The translations under genes and the position numbers were made by a program. This document shows positions 1-10,951 of a stretch of DNA of 64,000 nt, piece after piece (the stretch's first letter is position 1; every line of letters begins with the position of its first letter). Under the pieces are notes generated by a model, which searched no databases, had not been told where the DNA came from, and saw only the letters and a program-made list of their open reading frames with translations. This stretch comes from Bdellovibrionales bacterium (GTDB lineage Bacteria; Bdellovibrionota; Bdellovibrionia; Bdellovibrionales; JAKFYE01). The stretch covers positions 79,058-143,057 of the forward strand of contig JAKFYE010000015.1 in the NCBI GenBank assembly GCA_021731045.1, given 5' to 3'.

Positions 1-151
1 CTTTTAAGGCGCGAAGATCATCACGAACATCTTCGCTTTCGGCTAAACATTCTTCTACAGCTTTGGTGCGCTCTTGATCCAAACGACCTTGAACATAATC
101 GTAAAGTAGCTCACGACATAAGAAATCACTTAGGACGCGTTTTTTAGGCAA
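1..151 (-). CDS. Partial CDS, probable anti-sigma-factor-like protein (N-terminus only, runs off the window)
   Basis: Reverse-strand reading from TTG at 151: MPKKRVLSDFLCRELLYDYVQGRLDQERTKAVEECLAESEDVRDDLRALK; overlaps the end of the upstream sigma-like ORF, as is usual for sigma/anti-sigma pairs. Confidence 0.5.
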   Translation of the reverse strand, partial: MPKKRVLSDFLCRELLYDYVQGRLDQERTKAVEECLAESEDVRDDLRALK

Positions 152-602
152 TGCGCTCTCCTAAAGTAATAAGATGTCCTAGTTGGCGAAGACCTCTCCC
201 AACTCGGTAGCGCACGGAGCCGATCGTAAGGCCTAATCCTCCAGCTATCGTAGCTTCATCAAACTCCAAGATCTGCGAAAGAACGACCGCAACGAGTTCT
301 TCGGAAGTCGACTCCTTATGAAATTGTCTCCACGCGCCTAAAGAAATTCCGTTGGTCAAAATATAATTAGATTTTGAATTTAAAGAGGCTTTATTTAAAA
401 TATGATCGGATTTCATTTTTTCAAAAATAGACGAAATTAAATGAATGACTATAGACGTGCTTTCGCTCTCAGAAAGAGTATTTTTTTTTAAACGTGAGCG
501 GCATTTTTGAATTGTGAGTTCACACGCTTTTTCAGCCAGCTCTTCGTCTAAAAGAGTAAGGTAAAAGAACAGCGCCACAGACTTGATCTGTGTTTCGGTC
601 AT
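144..602 (-). CDS. Sigma-70 region-4-like protein (short, possibly degenerate sigma factor)
   Basis: C-terminus VVLSQILEFDEATIAGGLGLTIGSVRYRVGRGLRQLG resembles an ECF region 4 HTH. Confidence 0.6.
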   Translation of the reverse strand: MTETQIKSVALFFYLTLLDEELAEKACELTIQKCRSRLKKNTLSESESTSIVIHLISSIFEKMKSDHILNKASLNSKSNYILTNGISLGAWRQFHKESTSEELVAVVLSQILEFDEATIAGGLGLTIGSVRYRVGRGLRQLGHLITLGERIA

Positions 603-606
603 TGCG

Positions 607-1674
<1,068 letters not shown>

Positions 1675-1704
1675 TTAGTGTACGGGACGAAACAAGAGTG
1701 TCAA

Positions 1705-2514
1705 CTACCATTCAAAGTGACGAACTTGATCCCCGCGTTCTTCAAGTTCACACATACTTTCCACCCCAATTTCGAGATGAAGATCTGTATAATCGCGAAA
1801 AACTTTTTTTGCTGACGCGCGCGTTTTAACTTCTTTAAAAGGCAAATCACTTACGAGCAATAATGCGCCGCATGGAACTTTGCACGCGAATGCGGTGATA
1901 AAAAGGGTCGCCGTCTCCATATCTATCGCCGCCGCTTTTTCTTGTGTCAAAACGGCTTTAAATTGATCGTCGAACTCCCAAAAACGATAATCTGTCGTGT
2001 GAATCACACCGGCAGAATATTTATATCCACGCTCTACAATAATTTGGCTGATAAACTTTTGAATTTTAAATGCGGGAAGAGCCGGCACTTCAGGCGGAAG
2101 AAAATGATCCGATGTTCCTTCTCCGCGAATAGCGGCCATCGGTAAAAACATATCGCCGACCTTAAGATCGCGGTGAAGTCCCCCGCACATTCCCAACATT
2201 AAAACCGCACTAGGATTGATTGAAGATAACATTTCAATCACAAGGGCCGACATAGGAGCGCCAATTTTAAAATCGATAATAGAAACATCGAGTGAAGGGA
2301 CATTGCAAATTCTCATGGCGGAACCCGCAAGAATTTTTGAATTATACATTTTGGAAAACCTTTCCATGTAATATTCAAAATTCGTCAAAATCACATGGCT
2401 GCAAATATCTTTAGCCCGTGAGCCGGTATATCGCTCAAGCATATCGAGCGCGATGGCCTTTTTTTCAGGGTGATTCCAAGGTCGTGCAGGTTCTGCCGGA
2501 AGTATTCTTGCCAT
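1705..2514 (-). CDS. amn: AMP nucleosidase
   Basis: Nucleoside phosphorylase-like fold: MLGMCGGLHRDLKVGDMFLPMAAIRGEGTSDHF, AAIDMETATLF, LLLVSDLPF; likely start MARILPAEPARPW at 2514. Confidence 0.85.
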   Translation of the reverse strand: MARILPAEPARPWNHPEKKAIALDMLERYTGSRAKDICSHVILTNFEYYMERFSKMYNSKILAGSAMRICNVPSLDVSIIDFKIGAPMSALVIEMLSSINPSAVLMLGMCGGLHRDLKVGDMFLPMAAIRGEGTSDHFLPPEVPALPAFKIQKFISQIIVERGYKYSAGVIHTTDYRFWEFDDQFKAVLTQEKAAAIDMETATLFITAFACKVPCGALLLVSDLPFKEVKTRASAKKVFRDYTDLHLEIGVESMCELEERGDQVRHFEW

Positions 2515-2584
2515 GTGCTCCTCTAGATGATTGAGTAAGGATAACGACTGTCGGGCGTAAGCGCAATAGTGGAGGAGTAATAAT

Positions 2585-3055
2585 ATGACCCATCGCGATT
2601 TAAATTCCATTGTTCAAAAACTTGGGTCTTTTATGACAACGAATAATGCGTGTGCGCAGGCAGCAAAAAGTTTAGGCCGCGGCGTCGAAATCGGAATTAC
2701 CGTTGAGGGTATTGACTGTACATTTTTTCGAAACGCGGAAGGCCCTGGCTTTGAAGTTCGAAAAGCAAAAAATCCTGACGTCACTTTTAAAATGAGTCCA
2801 CTTGCGACTGATACCTTATGCGACGTCCATGATCGTACACTTGGCGAGCTGGGCGTAGAGGTTTTAAAACAATATTTAGCGGGTGAAGTTCAGGTGCGAG
2901 TCAACGGAAGTCTTTTTGGAATTATGAAAAATGGATACCTCGGCATCATAAAAGATGCCGGACTGCCATTTGCGAAGTTTTTGGCCGAGCACGGAGTCGC
3001 TAACATTTCAAAAATTCCAGAAATTATAAAAAAGCTTAAAAAGAAAGCGTTATGA
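2585..3055 (+). CDS. SCP2 sterol-binding-domain-like protein
   Basis: DVTFKMSPLATDTLCDV...AGEVQVRVNGSLFGIMK resembles SCP2-type carriers; RBS ggaggag upstream. Confidence 0.5.
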   Translation: MTHRDLNSIVQKLGSFMTTNNACAQAAKSLGRGVEIGITVEGIDCTFFRNAEGPGFEVRKAKNPDVTFKMSPLATDTLCDVHDRTLGELGVEVLKQYLAGEVQVRVNGSLFGIMKNGYLGIIKDAGLPFAKFLAEHGVANISKIPEIIKKLKKKAL

Positions 3056-4681
3056 GCTCCAACCCATCTCAAATTTAAGGTGAGTTTCGATTCTCTGCTT
3101 TTGTTTTGAAATTTCGGCTACTGACCAACCGAGTTCGTGCGAAAACACTTCGCAGATTTCATCGATAAACGGAAGGCCGTGATCTTTTCTTGCAAGAAAT
3201 AGCGGCGCCCGACGAATATAAAAATCATCCAGATGGATGCACATTGTTTCGTGAATGGCATAATAAGCTTCCATTTGCCAAATAGATTTATGACCACGTG
3301 CTTTTGCAATCTCTAAAATATCTAAAGCTTCAAGTCCATGTCGCTCTACCAAAAAAGCAACCTCTTCGCTTGAACGCTGATACTTTTCCGCAAAGCTTGC
3401 GACTTGTATTCGTGATCTATTGAAATTTTCAACCGAGGCTTTAGGATTAAGGGGTATTTTCGTGTTTGATTTTGAAAAACGCGCACGATCTTCTATAGAA
3501 AATTGATTGAGTGCGAAGTCCACAATTTCTTGTGCCATATGACGATAGGTCGTGTACTTTCCGCCCGCAACGAAAGTAAAGTTGCGTGGATCTGTCCATA
3601 TTTTATGTTCGCGACTTGTTTTGCCTTCAGAAGAAGACCCATCAAAAACTAACGGGCGCACTCCCGAGTAAGAGGCTACAATATCTGCACGCGTGATGCG
3701 CGCGCCCGGAAAGTATTCTTCAATAATACTTAAAATATATTTTACATCGGCTTCTTCGGTGTGAACCTGTGCGGGATCACCGGGATAGTCTGTATCCGTA
3801 GTTCCAATAATAATCATTTCGTGTCGAGGAATTCCAAAAACAATTCTATTTTTAGCATCATCCACCATAACGACGGCCTCTTTTAATGGTAGTCGTTTAC
3901 GATCAAACGTAAGGTGAACACCCTTTGTTGGTCTTAGTGTTTTTTTCCAATCTCTGAGAATGTCCTCACCAAAAATATCGGTCCAAGGTCCTACTGAGCC
4001 TACGAAGTGTTTGGCCTTGAGTGAAAATTCTTTTCCGCTCAATTGATCGCGGCACACAAGAGCCGAAACTTTATTCTGCTGATATTCAACGTTTCCAACT
4101 TGAACATAGTTTGCCGCGACCGCCCCGTTGCCAAAAGCCGAACGATGCGTTTCGAGCGTGAGACGATCATCATCCATATAGGCATCGTAATACGCATACG
4201 CACCTTCGAGTTCCATCGGCCGTAACAAAGGTAAACGGCTGAGGGTTTCTTCTCGCTCTAATCTTTCGTGCATTTCGGGAGCATCAAACATCGAAAGGAC
4301 ATCGTATAAAAACATTCCGAGTCCCATTTTAAACATACCCACCTTTGATGATTCATAGAGTGGAAGTACAAATTTGAGTGGATGTACTAAGTGTGGCGCG
4401 ATTTCAAAGAGCGTTTTACGCTCAGAGAGGGCTTCAAAAACTAAACCGAATTCTAAGTTTTCTAAATAGCGTATCCCGCCATGAATGAGTTTACTAGAAC
4501 GTGAACTCGTACCAAAAGCAAAATCACGAGCTTCGACCAGCGCCACTTTCATACCGCGACTGGCGGCATCCCGAGCGACTCCGGCGCCGTTAATTCCGCC
4601 CCCGACGATGGCGAGGTCAAAAGTTTCACGACTCATACGCTCAATATTTTTTTGCCGCTGAAAAACAGAGAATGGCTTCAT
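3050..4681 (-). CDS. glpD: FAD-dependent glycerol-3-phosphate dehydrogenase
   Basis: DLAIVGGGINGAGVARDAASRGMKVALVEARDFAFGTSSRSSKLIHGGIRYLE. Confidence 0.93.
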   Translation of the reverse strand: MKPFSVFQRQKNIERMSRETFDLAIVGGGINGAGVARDAASRGMKVALVEARDFAFGTSSRSSKLIHGGIRYLENLEFGLVFEALSERKTLFEIAPHLVHPLKFVLPLYESSKVGMFKMGLGMFLYDVLSMFDAPEMHERLEREETLSRLPLLRPMELEGAYAYYDAYMDDDRLTLETHRSAFGNGAVAANYVQVGNVEYQQNKVSALVCRDQLSGKEFSLKAKHFVGSVGPWTDIFGEDILRDWKKTLRPTKGVHLTFDRKRLPLKEAVVMVDDAKNRIVFGIPRHEMIIIGTTDTDYPGDPAQVHTEEADVKYILSIIEEYFPGARITRADIVASYSGVRPLVFDGSSSEGKTSREHKIWTDPRNFTFVAGGKYTTYRHMAQEIVDFALNQFSIEDRARFSKSNTKIPLNPKASVENFNRSRIQVASFAEKYQRSSEEVAFLVERHGLEALDILEIAKARGHKSIWQMEAYYAIHETMCIHLDDFYIRRAPLFLARKDHGLPFIDEICEVFSHELGWSVAEISKQKQRIETHLKFEMGWSS

Positions 4682-4690
4682 ATGTAATGC

Positions 4691-5455
4691 CTAGTCTGCC
4701 ACGATGAGTTCAATTGGGCAATGATCTGAACCTTTTATTTGCGAATGAATGATTGAACCTTTAATACGATCACGGAACTCTTCATTAATACAATGATAGT
4801 CGATTCGCCATCCCACATTTTTTTCGCGAACTCCGGGGCGATAACTCCACCATGTATAATGTCCGCCCTCTTGTTCAAATTCACGAAAAGTATCAACAAA
4901 ACCTGAAGATAAAAACTGGTCCATCCATTTTCGCTCTTCTGGCAAAAACCCGGCGGTTTTAGTATTCGATTTGGGATTTTTAAGATCAATTTCTTTATGA
5001 GCAACATTATAGTCACCACATAAAATTATGTTCTTCCCTTTTTTTACGAGACTCTGACAATGCTTCTGGATTTTTTTATTAAATTCTAATTTGTATGGTA
5101 ATCGTGTGTGCTCTCGTTGCGAATTTGGAAAATATGTGTTCAATAATACAAAGTCTTTAAATTCGATTTGTAAAACACGGCCTTCCCTATCAAAGGAAGG
5201 ATCGCCAATTCCTTTTGTTACAGAGATTGGCTCTTGTTTAGAATAAATAGAAACTCCGCTATAACCGGGCTTCTCTGCAGGAAACCATATGGCGTGGTAT
5301 TTAAATGGATTTTTGTGGTGTTCTAAAAGCTGGTGCTCCTGAATTTTAATTTCTTGCAAGCATAGAATATCAGGCTTCTTTTTTTCAAAAAAACCGTAGA
5401 GCCCCTTGTCCCAAGAGGCTCTCAAACCATTGACATTCCAAGACACCAGCTTCAT
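4691..5455 (-). CDS. xth: Exodeoxyribonuclease III
   Basis: MKLVSWNVNGLRASWDKG, ILCLQEIKIQ, ILCGDYNVAHKEIDL, GSDHCPIEL. Confidence 0.95.
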   Translation of the reverse strand: MKLVSWNVNGLRASWDKGLYGFFEKKKPDILCLQEIKIQEHQLLEHHKNPFKYHAIWFPAEKPGYSGVSIYSKQEPISVTKGIGDPSFDREGRVLQIEFKDFVLLNTYFPNSQREHTRLPYKLEFNKKIQKHCQSLVKKGKNIILCGDYNVAHKEIDLKNPKSNTKTAGFLPEERKWMDQFLSSGFVDTFREFEQEGGHYTWWSYRPGVREKNVGWRIDYHCINEEFRDRIKGSIIHSQIKGSDHCPIELIVAD

Positions 5456-5467
5456 GCTTTTATCTTT

Positions 5468-6328
5468 ATGCTAAAAAATATGTGGGTTTCAATTTTATTC
5501 GTAAGTTTTATCGTAGCGGGATGCGCTTCGTTGAAGAGAACTTCAACCGTTCCTCCCGGCGTAAATCCTCTGCCGCCTGTTGAAGCCCCGACAGTCAATG
5601 ATCTCCCTTTGCCTGAAGGGCAATGGAAAGTCGAAAGCCAAGATTTTCGCCCCGAACTCACTCGTTGGGTTGAGAAAAACACAAAAGCTACTTACACAAA
5701 AGTAGCGCAAGAAGCCCAAAGACAAATTAATAAAAACGGCCTGATTTATATTGTAGATGTTAAAAATCTTGCTGAAAAATATTTTGGTTATAAATCTCTC
5801 ACTTTACCAAACGGACACGACATCCATTTTTCTACCGCCAATTCTTTTGAAGGTACGTGTGGAGAGAAATACGTAAAAGTTTCGGTGATGGGCTTTGAAA
5901 ATGGACTTCCGATTCTTTTGACAAACGATGGACCTAAAACCGTTAAAGGCCTCACTCTTGAAAAAACTTTGTTACGTCGATCCGAGGCCGATACGACCGG
6001 CGTAATTCTGTATCGCCCACAAGCCGAACCTCCATGGAATATTGCTCCCGACGGTAAAAGTTTGATCTGGCAATATGATTTAAAACAAAGTTTGCTTTTG
6101 CAATGGTGGCAAAAGCTCGCCCGTCGCTACCGGGAGTTACGCGAAGAACGACCGTATATTGCGGTACGAATTACCGAAGATAAGTTTGTTGTCGAGACCT
6201 ACGAAAAAACTTTGCTCCCAGCAGCCTACGAACAAGTGAATCCGAATCAAAAAGACGATCCTTATTTAATACGCCGAGTGTATAAACCAAAGGGAATCGT
6301 CGTCGACTTCGAAGCCAAATGTACATGA
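5468..6328 (+). CDS. Predicted lipoprotein of unknown function
   Basis: Signal with lipobox FIVAGCASLKRT. Confidence 0.6.
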   Translation: MLKNMWVSILFVSFIVAGCASLKRTSTVPPGVNPLPPVEAPTVNDLPLPEGQWKVESQDFRPELTRWVEKNTKATYTKVAQEAQRQINKNGLIYIVDVKNLAEKYFGYKSLTLPNGHDIHFSTANSFEGTCGEKYVKVSVMGFENGLPILLTNDGPKTVKGLTLEKTLLRRSEADTTGVILYRPQAEPPWNIAPDGKSLIWQYDLKQSLLLQWWQKLARRYRELREERPYIAVRITEDKFVVETYEKTLLPAAYEQVNPNQKDDPYLIRRVYKPKGIVVDFEAKCT

Positions 6329-6356
6329 TTCTTCACCAACACACGTCTTACCTGGG

Positions 6357-6518
6357 TTTCTTTCCAATTCTAAATTTCGAATATATCTCTGAATAAGGGC
6401 GTCCTCCATGAGCGCGTTCGCGCACTTTCGAGGCCATCCTTGGCCTCGAATTCGCTTTGCGAAACGTGCGCTCAATCCTTATTCAGAGATATATTCGAAA
6501 TTTAGAATTGGAAAGAAA
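6357..6518. repeat. Large cruciform/inverted-repeat element with perfect 42-bp arms
   Basis: tttctttccaattctaaatttcgaatatatctctgaataagg (6357-6398) is exactly complementary to 6477-6518; nested hairpins in the loop. Confidence 0.9.
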
Positions 6519-6667
6519 TCGTGAAAATGTGCGCTTGTTGAGGAACACTGGGATTGGGCGCAAGCTCGTGTAGGCTGAATTGGAGACTCGGTACGGACAC
6601 ACTTTTGGGACGCATTGAGTCCCAAAAGTAAGTCCTTACCTTTTTGCCTTTTTGATATCCGTGCCTT

Positions 6668-7075
6668 TTAGCGTTTGGTGGTTTTGATTTCTTTGGTTTC
6701 GGTGTTGAGGGTGTAGAAGACGCTTTGGAGGTGTTTGTCGCGGGCGTATTTGGTGGCGGTTTCGAGTAGGATTTTGGAGGCGACTGCGCTGACGGCCGAA
6801 ATGTGTTCAACCCATAGGACTTGGGTGAGGCCTTGATAGAATAATAAGGGTTGAGCAAGGAAGTAGCCTTGGAATTCTTTTTTTTCGGAGTTGGACCACA
6901 GACCGACGCTCCAGCCAGTGGTAAGATAATGATTTAAAGATTCTTCGCGCCAAGGAGCATTCCACGAGAACATTTCTCGTTCCATGGGGTCTTGAATTTT
7001 TTGTTCGAGTTTTATGAGTTCGAACTCTCGAATGAAGGTTTTGGCTGTGAGGTCGAGAATTTGAATGAGTTCCAT
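6668..7075 (-). CDS. Hypothetical protein, possibly acetyltransferase-like
   Basis: ORF with weak N-acetyltransferase-like features (WSVGLWSNSEKKEFQGYFLAQ); family not certain. Confidence 0.4.
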   Translation of the reverse strand: MELIQILDLTAKTFIREFELIKLEQKIQDPMEREMFSWNAPWREESLNHYLTTGWSVGLWSNSEKKEFQGYFLAQPLLFYQGLTQVLWVEHISAVSAVASKILLETATKYARDKHLQSVFYTLNTETKEIKTTKR

Positions 7076-7150
7076 CGTTATTTTTGTATACCGTGAAGAC
7101 CCTGTTATTAGTAGAATCTTATATGTCTATACGCAAAAATAGGTGGGACG

Positions 7151-7900
7151 ATGGCCGCTCTTTATGAAAAAGAATTAGCAGATTTAAAAACCAAGCTTAA
7201 AAAAGCAAAGGCCGAGACTCAAGGGCCGTGGATTGCGGCATTTGATGCTGATGGGACGCTTTGGGATATCGACCTCGGGGAGCTTTTTTTTGAACATCAG
7301 ATTCAAAATTGTAATTTAAAGTTGCCCACTGATCCTTGGAAATATTATGAAGACGCAAAAAAAGTAGACCCGCCTACGGCTTATCTTTGGCTCGCGCAAA
7401 TTAACAAAGGGCAACCTTTGAAACGCGTGCAGACTTGGGCCGAGAATACGTTCGTCGAAAACTCGCCGTTTCCGATTTTCAAATTTCAAAAAGATCTCAT
7501 CGCATTTTTGCACGAAGAGCGTTTTTTAGTTTACGTCGTCACCGCTTCGGTCAAATGGGCAGTTGAGCCCGGAGCCCAGCGATTGGGAATTCCCGCGTCT
7601 CGTGTTTTAGGTATCACCACCAAAGTTCGCGATGGCGTTATCTCTGATATTCAAGACGGCCCTATCACCTATCGTGCGGGCAAAGCCGAAGCTTTACTTA
7701 AAGCCACCAACGGCGTGCGCCCGATTTTTTGTGCCGGCAATACTCTCGGAGATTTACACTTACTCGAATCCGCAACTCATGTCGCCGCAGCCATCGTTTC
7801 CCAAAAGCCCGACGAACATTTATTTTCTACGGAGCAAGAGTTGCAAACCCAAGCTCGCCTTAATGACTGGATCTGTTTTGACTTTAGCTCTGAATATTAA
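7151..7900 (+). CDS. HAD-superfamily phosphatase (SerB-like)
   Basis: AFDADGTLWDIDLGE (DxDGT), YVVTASVKWAVEPGAQRLG, FCAGNTLGDLHLL. Confidence 0.8.
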   Translation: MAALYEKELADLKTKLKKAKAETQGPWIAAFDADGTLWDIDLGELFFEHQIQNCNLKLPTDPWKYYEDAKKVDPPTAYLWLAQINKGQPLKRVQTWAENTFVENSPFPIFKFQKDLIAFLHEERFLVYVVTASVKWAVEPGAQRLGIPASRVLGITTKVRDGVISDIQDGPITYRAGKAEALLKATNGVRPIFCAGNTLGDLHLLESATHVAAAIVSQKPDEHLFSTEQELQTQARLNDWICFDFSSEY

Positions 7901-7936
7901 GATCTCACCTTACCAAGTCACGCAGCCTCGTATTTT

Positions 7937-9253
7937 TTAATTTCTCATGACCGCTTCAATATCAGAAGTTTCTTTTGGAGCCTTTAGAGTCATGTTGAAA
8001 TGGCCGGTTTCGGTGACGACGATATTGTCTTCGATTCTGACGCCCATCCCACGAAATTCGGCGGGGGCCGATTCGTCATTTGATGGAACATAGAGGCCCG
8101 GCTCAACTGTAAAGATCATTCCTGGCTCAAGTGCGCGCGATTCACCGTTCAAAGTGTAAGGCCCGAGGTCGTGTACGTCCATGCCTAACCAGTGTGAGAC
8201 TCCGTGCGGATAGTATTTTTTAAACGCCATAGATTCAATGGCGTCTTCAACCGAGCCTTTGAGTAAGCCAAGCTCTAGCATGGCCTGAGTTAAAATTTTT
8301 ATGGTAGCCGTTTGAAGATTCTTGAAAACTAAGCCGGGTTTAATCATATTTAAAATTTCTTTTTGCGCGAACAAAACGCAATTATAAAACTTTTTTTGAC
8401 TCTCACTGAATTTGCCATTGACCGGAAACGTTCTCGTAATGTCGCCGGTAAAATAGTTCCACTCTGTGCCAGCATCGACTAATAAAAACTCACCATCGCG
8501 GCATTCTTGATCGTTGAAATTATAGTGAAGCGTTGTTGATCCATTCCCACTGGCCACAATCGCGTTGTAACCCATACGCGGAGATTGGTGCATCATAAAC
8601 GTGTGGCGAAGCACGGCTTCAACTTGTCGCTCGTTAACTCCCGGTTTAGTAAACTTCATCACGGCGATGTGCCCTTCGGCAGAAATTTCGCAGGCCTTCT
8701 TCTGCCATTCGATATCTTTTGGAGATTTCATAAGGCGCATCTCACCGAGAACTTCAAACGGATCGACCACCGGCTTTAAGCCGAGCCCGCTTCGACCCAG
8801 TTTTTCTCGCGCAACATCTAAAGCCTTCGCAAATGTTTTATCAAAGTCACTATTTTGATAGAGTCGATAGTACACGCGATCCACCGGCATCAAAAGATCT
8901 GGCAGAACAGAGTCCATTTCGTTAATGGAATATGTTTTATCAAAGCCAAACTCCGCCTTCGCACCTTCTGGTCCGTAGCGAAAGCCATCCCATGTTTCTC
9001 GAAGAGGATCCTTCGGCAACACAAACATAACGGTTTCTGGATTTTGTCCAGGACGATACACAAGCACGGAGCCTGGTTCTTCATATCCTGTGAGATAAAA
9101 TAAATTTGTGTCCTGGCGATATTCATAGTGAACATCGTGATTGCGTATTAACGCCGGATGCGCGGGTATAACCATCGCGCCACCTTTTATTTTTTCGGCG
9201 ATCTTGCGTCGACGATCGGCAAATATTTTTATATCTAAATCAGGCTTTCTCAT
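7937..9253 (-). CDS. pepP: Xaa-Pro aminopeptidase (M24 metallopeptidase)
   Basis: LLVDAGTEWNYFTGDITRTFPVNGKFS, YYPHGVSHWLGMDVHD, GMIFTVEPGLYV, GVRIEDNIVVTE. Confidence 0.93.
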   Translation of the reverse strand: MRKPDLDIKIFADRRRKIAEKIKGGAMVIPAHPALIRNHDVHYEYRQDTNLFYLTGYEEPGSVLVYRPGQNPETVMFVLPKDPLRETWDGFRYGPEGAKAEFGFDKTYSINEMDSVLPDLLMPVDRVYYRLYQNSDFDKTFAKALDVAREKLGRSGLGLKPVVDPFEVLGEMRLMKSPKDIEWQKKACEISAEGHIAVMKFTKPGVNERQVEAVLRHTFMMHQSPRMGYNAIVASGNGSTTLHYNFNDQECRDGEFLLVDAGTEWNYFTGDITRTFPVNGKFSESQKKFYNCVLFAQKEILNMIKPGLVFKNLQTATIKILTQAMLELGLLKGSVEDAIESMAFKKYYPHGVSHWLGMDVHDLGPYTLNGESRALEPGMIFTVEPGLYVPSNDESAPAEFRGMGVRIEDNIVVTETGHFNMTLKAPKETSDIEAVMRN

Positions 9254-9262
9254 AACTGGCTC

Positions 9263-10219
9263 CTAAAATCCGTATTTTTCTGAAAGTTTTTTGGCCGCGA
9301 TCATTCCTGACTGACTTCCAAATAAAATCATCGATCGGCGCGCATCGAAATTCATAATGTCATACTCCCGCGTGTGCACGCCAATAACAAAGTCAACCGC
9401 ATCTTGATCTTGAGCAACACGATTGCGAAGTTCATTCCATAGCAGTTGAGTCGCATAACTATCTTTTGTTTTTTTAGATTTAATCAACACGCCTTGGGCC
9501 AAAACATTAACTAAAACTACAACCTCCGCGCCACCGTCACGCAATTTTTTAGCAGCGTCTTTGATATTAAAAGCAGAAGCCGCGTTGTCGCGATAAGGTT
9601 TATACATTGGAGGAAAGGGCAAGCAGTTCATAATGCTATCTTTGAAAGACGTGCTCGACCATGCCGTTTGGTTTGTTTCAACGTTCGTCGTGGGGCAAGA
9701 AAATGAGATGTCGGAATCACTTACACTTTTATTTTCAAAAACATCTTGCAAGAATTTTTCAAGAGCGCCGACATTTTTGGGTTCAATATCTGAACGAAAT
9801 AATGTCGGGCTTGGAAGATCTTCTTTTTTGAGCTTCAGCATTTTCCATTCCACATCATTGCTCTTGCCTTTAAGCGAATAGAGTCCCCCGATTAAAGATC
9901 CCCACTCAAGGCCGACAACCGAATGAATAGGAATATGAGCTTTTTCAAGTTCATGTAACACTCCAATATGGGCGAAAGCTTTTAAACCGCCGGGGCCTAA
10001 AATTAAGCCAACTTTTGGTACGTTCGTCGCACGTGGAAGCGTAACTACTTTAGAATCGTTAGCGGTTGGGGCACTTTCACGCGCCGGTGGCTCGTTTCTT
10101 TTTTGATGAGACGAGCAAGAAATTAAAATAAGTACGAGGCTGGTCTTAAAAAGTTGTGCCGCAACATTAGAGATGTTTTGGATTCGGTTTGGCGTAAAGA
10201 AAAAACTCTTTGTTTCCAT
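9263..10219 (-). CDS. Patatin-like lipoprotein lacking the canonical catalytic serine
   Basis: LISCSS lipobox; VGLILGPGGLKAFAHIGVLHELEKAHIPIHSVVGLEWGSLIGGLYS aligns with the patatin oxyanion/nucleophile region; start trimmed to METKSFFF because the longer ORF overlaps tlyA. Confidence 0.65.
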   Translation of the reverse strand: METKSFFFTPNRIQNISNVAAQLFKTSLVLILISCSSHQKRNEPPARESAPTANDSKVVTLPRATNVPKVGLILGPGGLKAFAHIGVLHELEKAHIPIHSVVGLEWGSLIGGLYSLKGKSNDVEWKMLKLKKEDLPSPTLFRSDIEPKNVGALEKFLQDVFENKSVSDSDISFSCPTTNVETNQTAWSSTSFKDSIMNCLPFPPMYKPYRDNAASAFNIKDAAKKLRDGGAEVVVLVNVLAQGVLIKSKKTKDSYATQLLWNELRNRVAQDQDAVDFVIGVHTREYDIMNFDARRSMILFGSQSGMIAAKKLSEKYGF

Positions 10220-10937
10220 CAGCACCTTTGATTGAACTCTCAAAGTAATCTTGTATCGTGAGATACAAATTTTTACAAATAACACGTAGTTTTTCTTCAA
10301 CGACTCCGTATTGTTGAGAATCGCGAACGATGCCGCCCTTCCCCAGACCTTCAATACCCACTTCAAATTGCGGCTTAACAAGAGCTAAGATCGCACCCTC
10401 TTGTCCTAGAAGCTCGACACATCGAGGCAATATATGTTCAAGCGAAATAAACGAAACATCAATGACGATCAAATCAAAATTTGTATCGCAGCCATTCGCG
10501 AGTAAATCAGACGCAGATAAATTACGCGCATTGAAATTTTCGATAACTTTTAACCGCGATTCTTTTTTTAAACTTTCGGCCAACTGGTGGCTCCCAACGT
10601 CCACGCCCACAATATTTCGCGCGCCCATTTTTAATAAGTAATCAGAAAAACCCCCTGTTGAAATTCCGATATCTAAAATTATTTTGTTCGCGATCGGTAT
10701 GTCCAGCTGTTCTACAGCACCTTTTATTTTAAGTGCCGCTCTTGAGACATACTCACGCAACGGGTGATTTTGAACCTCGACATCTTCTGTTTCTGAAGGA
10801 AGTAAAAAACTGGGTTTAGTAATCACAACTTTTTGATAATAAACGAGTCCCAGAGAGATCAACTCCTGAGCCTGCTGTCGCGAACGCGCCAAACCTTTTT
10901 TCACTAAAAAATTGTCTGTGCGTTCTTGGGAGGCCAT
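10167..10937 (-). CDS. tlyA: TlyA-family rRNA methyltransferase / hemolysin
   Basis: S4-like N-terminus RTDNFLVKKGLARSRQQAQELISLGLV; ILDIGISTGGFSDYLLKMGARNIVGVDVG. Confidence 0.92.
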   Translation of the reverse strand: MASQERTDNFLVKKGLARSRQQAQELISLGLVYYQKVVITKPSFLLPSETEDVEVQNHPLREYVSRAALKIKGAVEQLDIPIANKIILDIGISTGGFSDYLLKMGARNIVGVDVGSHQLAESLKKESRLKVIENFNARNLSASDLLANGCDTNFDLIVIDVSFISLEHILPRCVELLGQEGAILALVKPQFEVGIEGLGKGGIVRDSQQYGVVEEKLRVICKNLYLTIQDYFESSIKGADGNKEFFLYAKPNPKHL

Positions 10938-10951
10938 AATCTCAATCCGTT

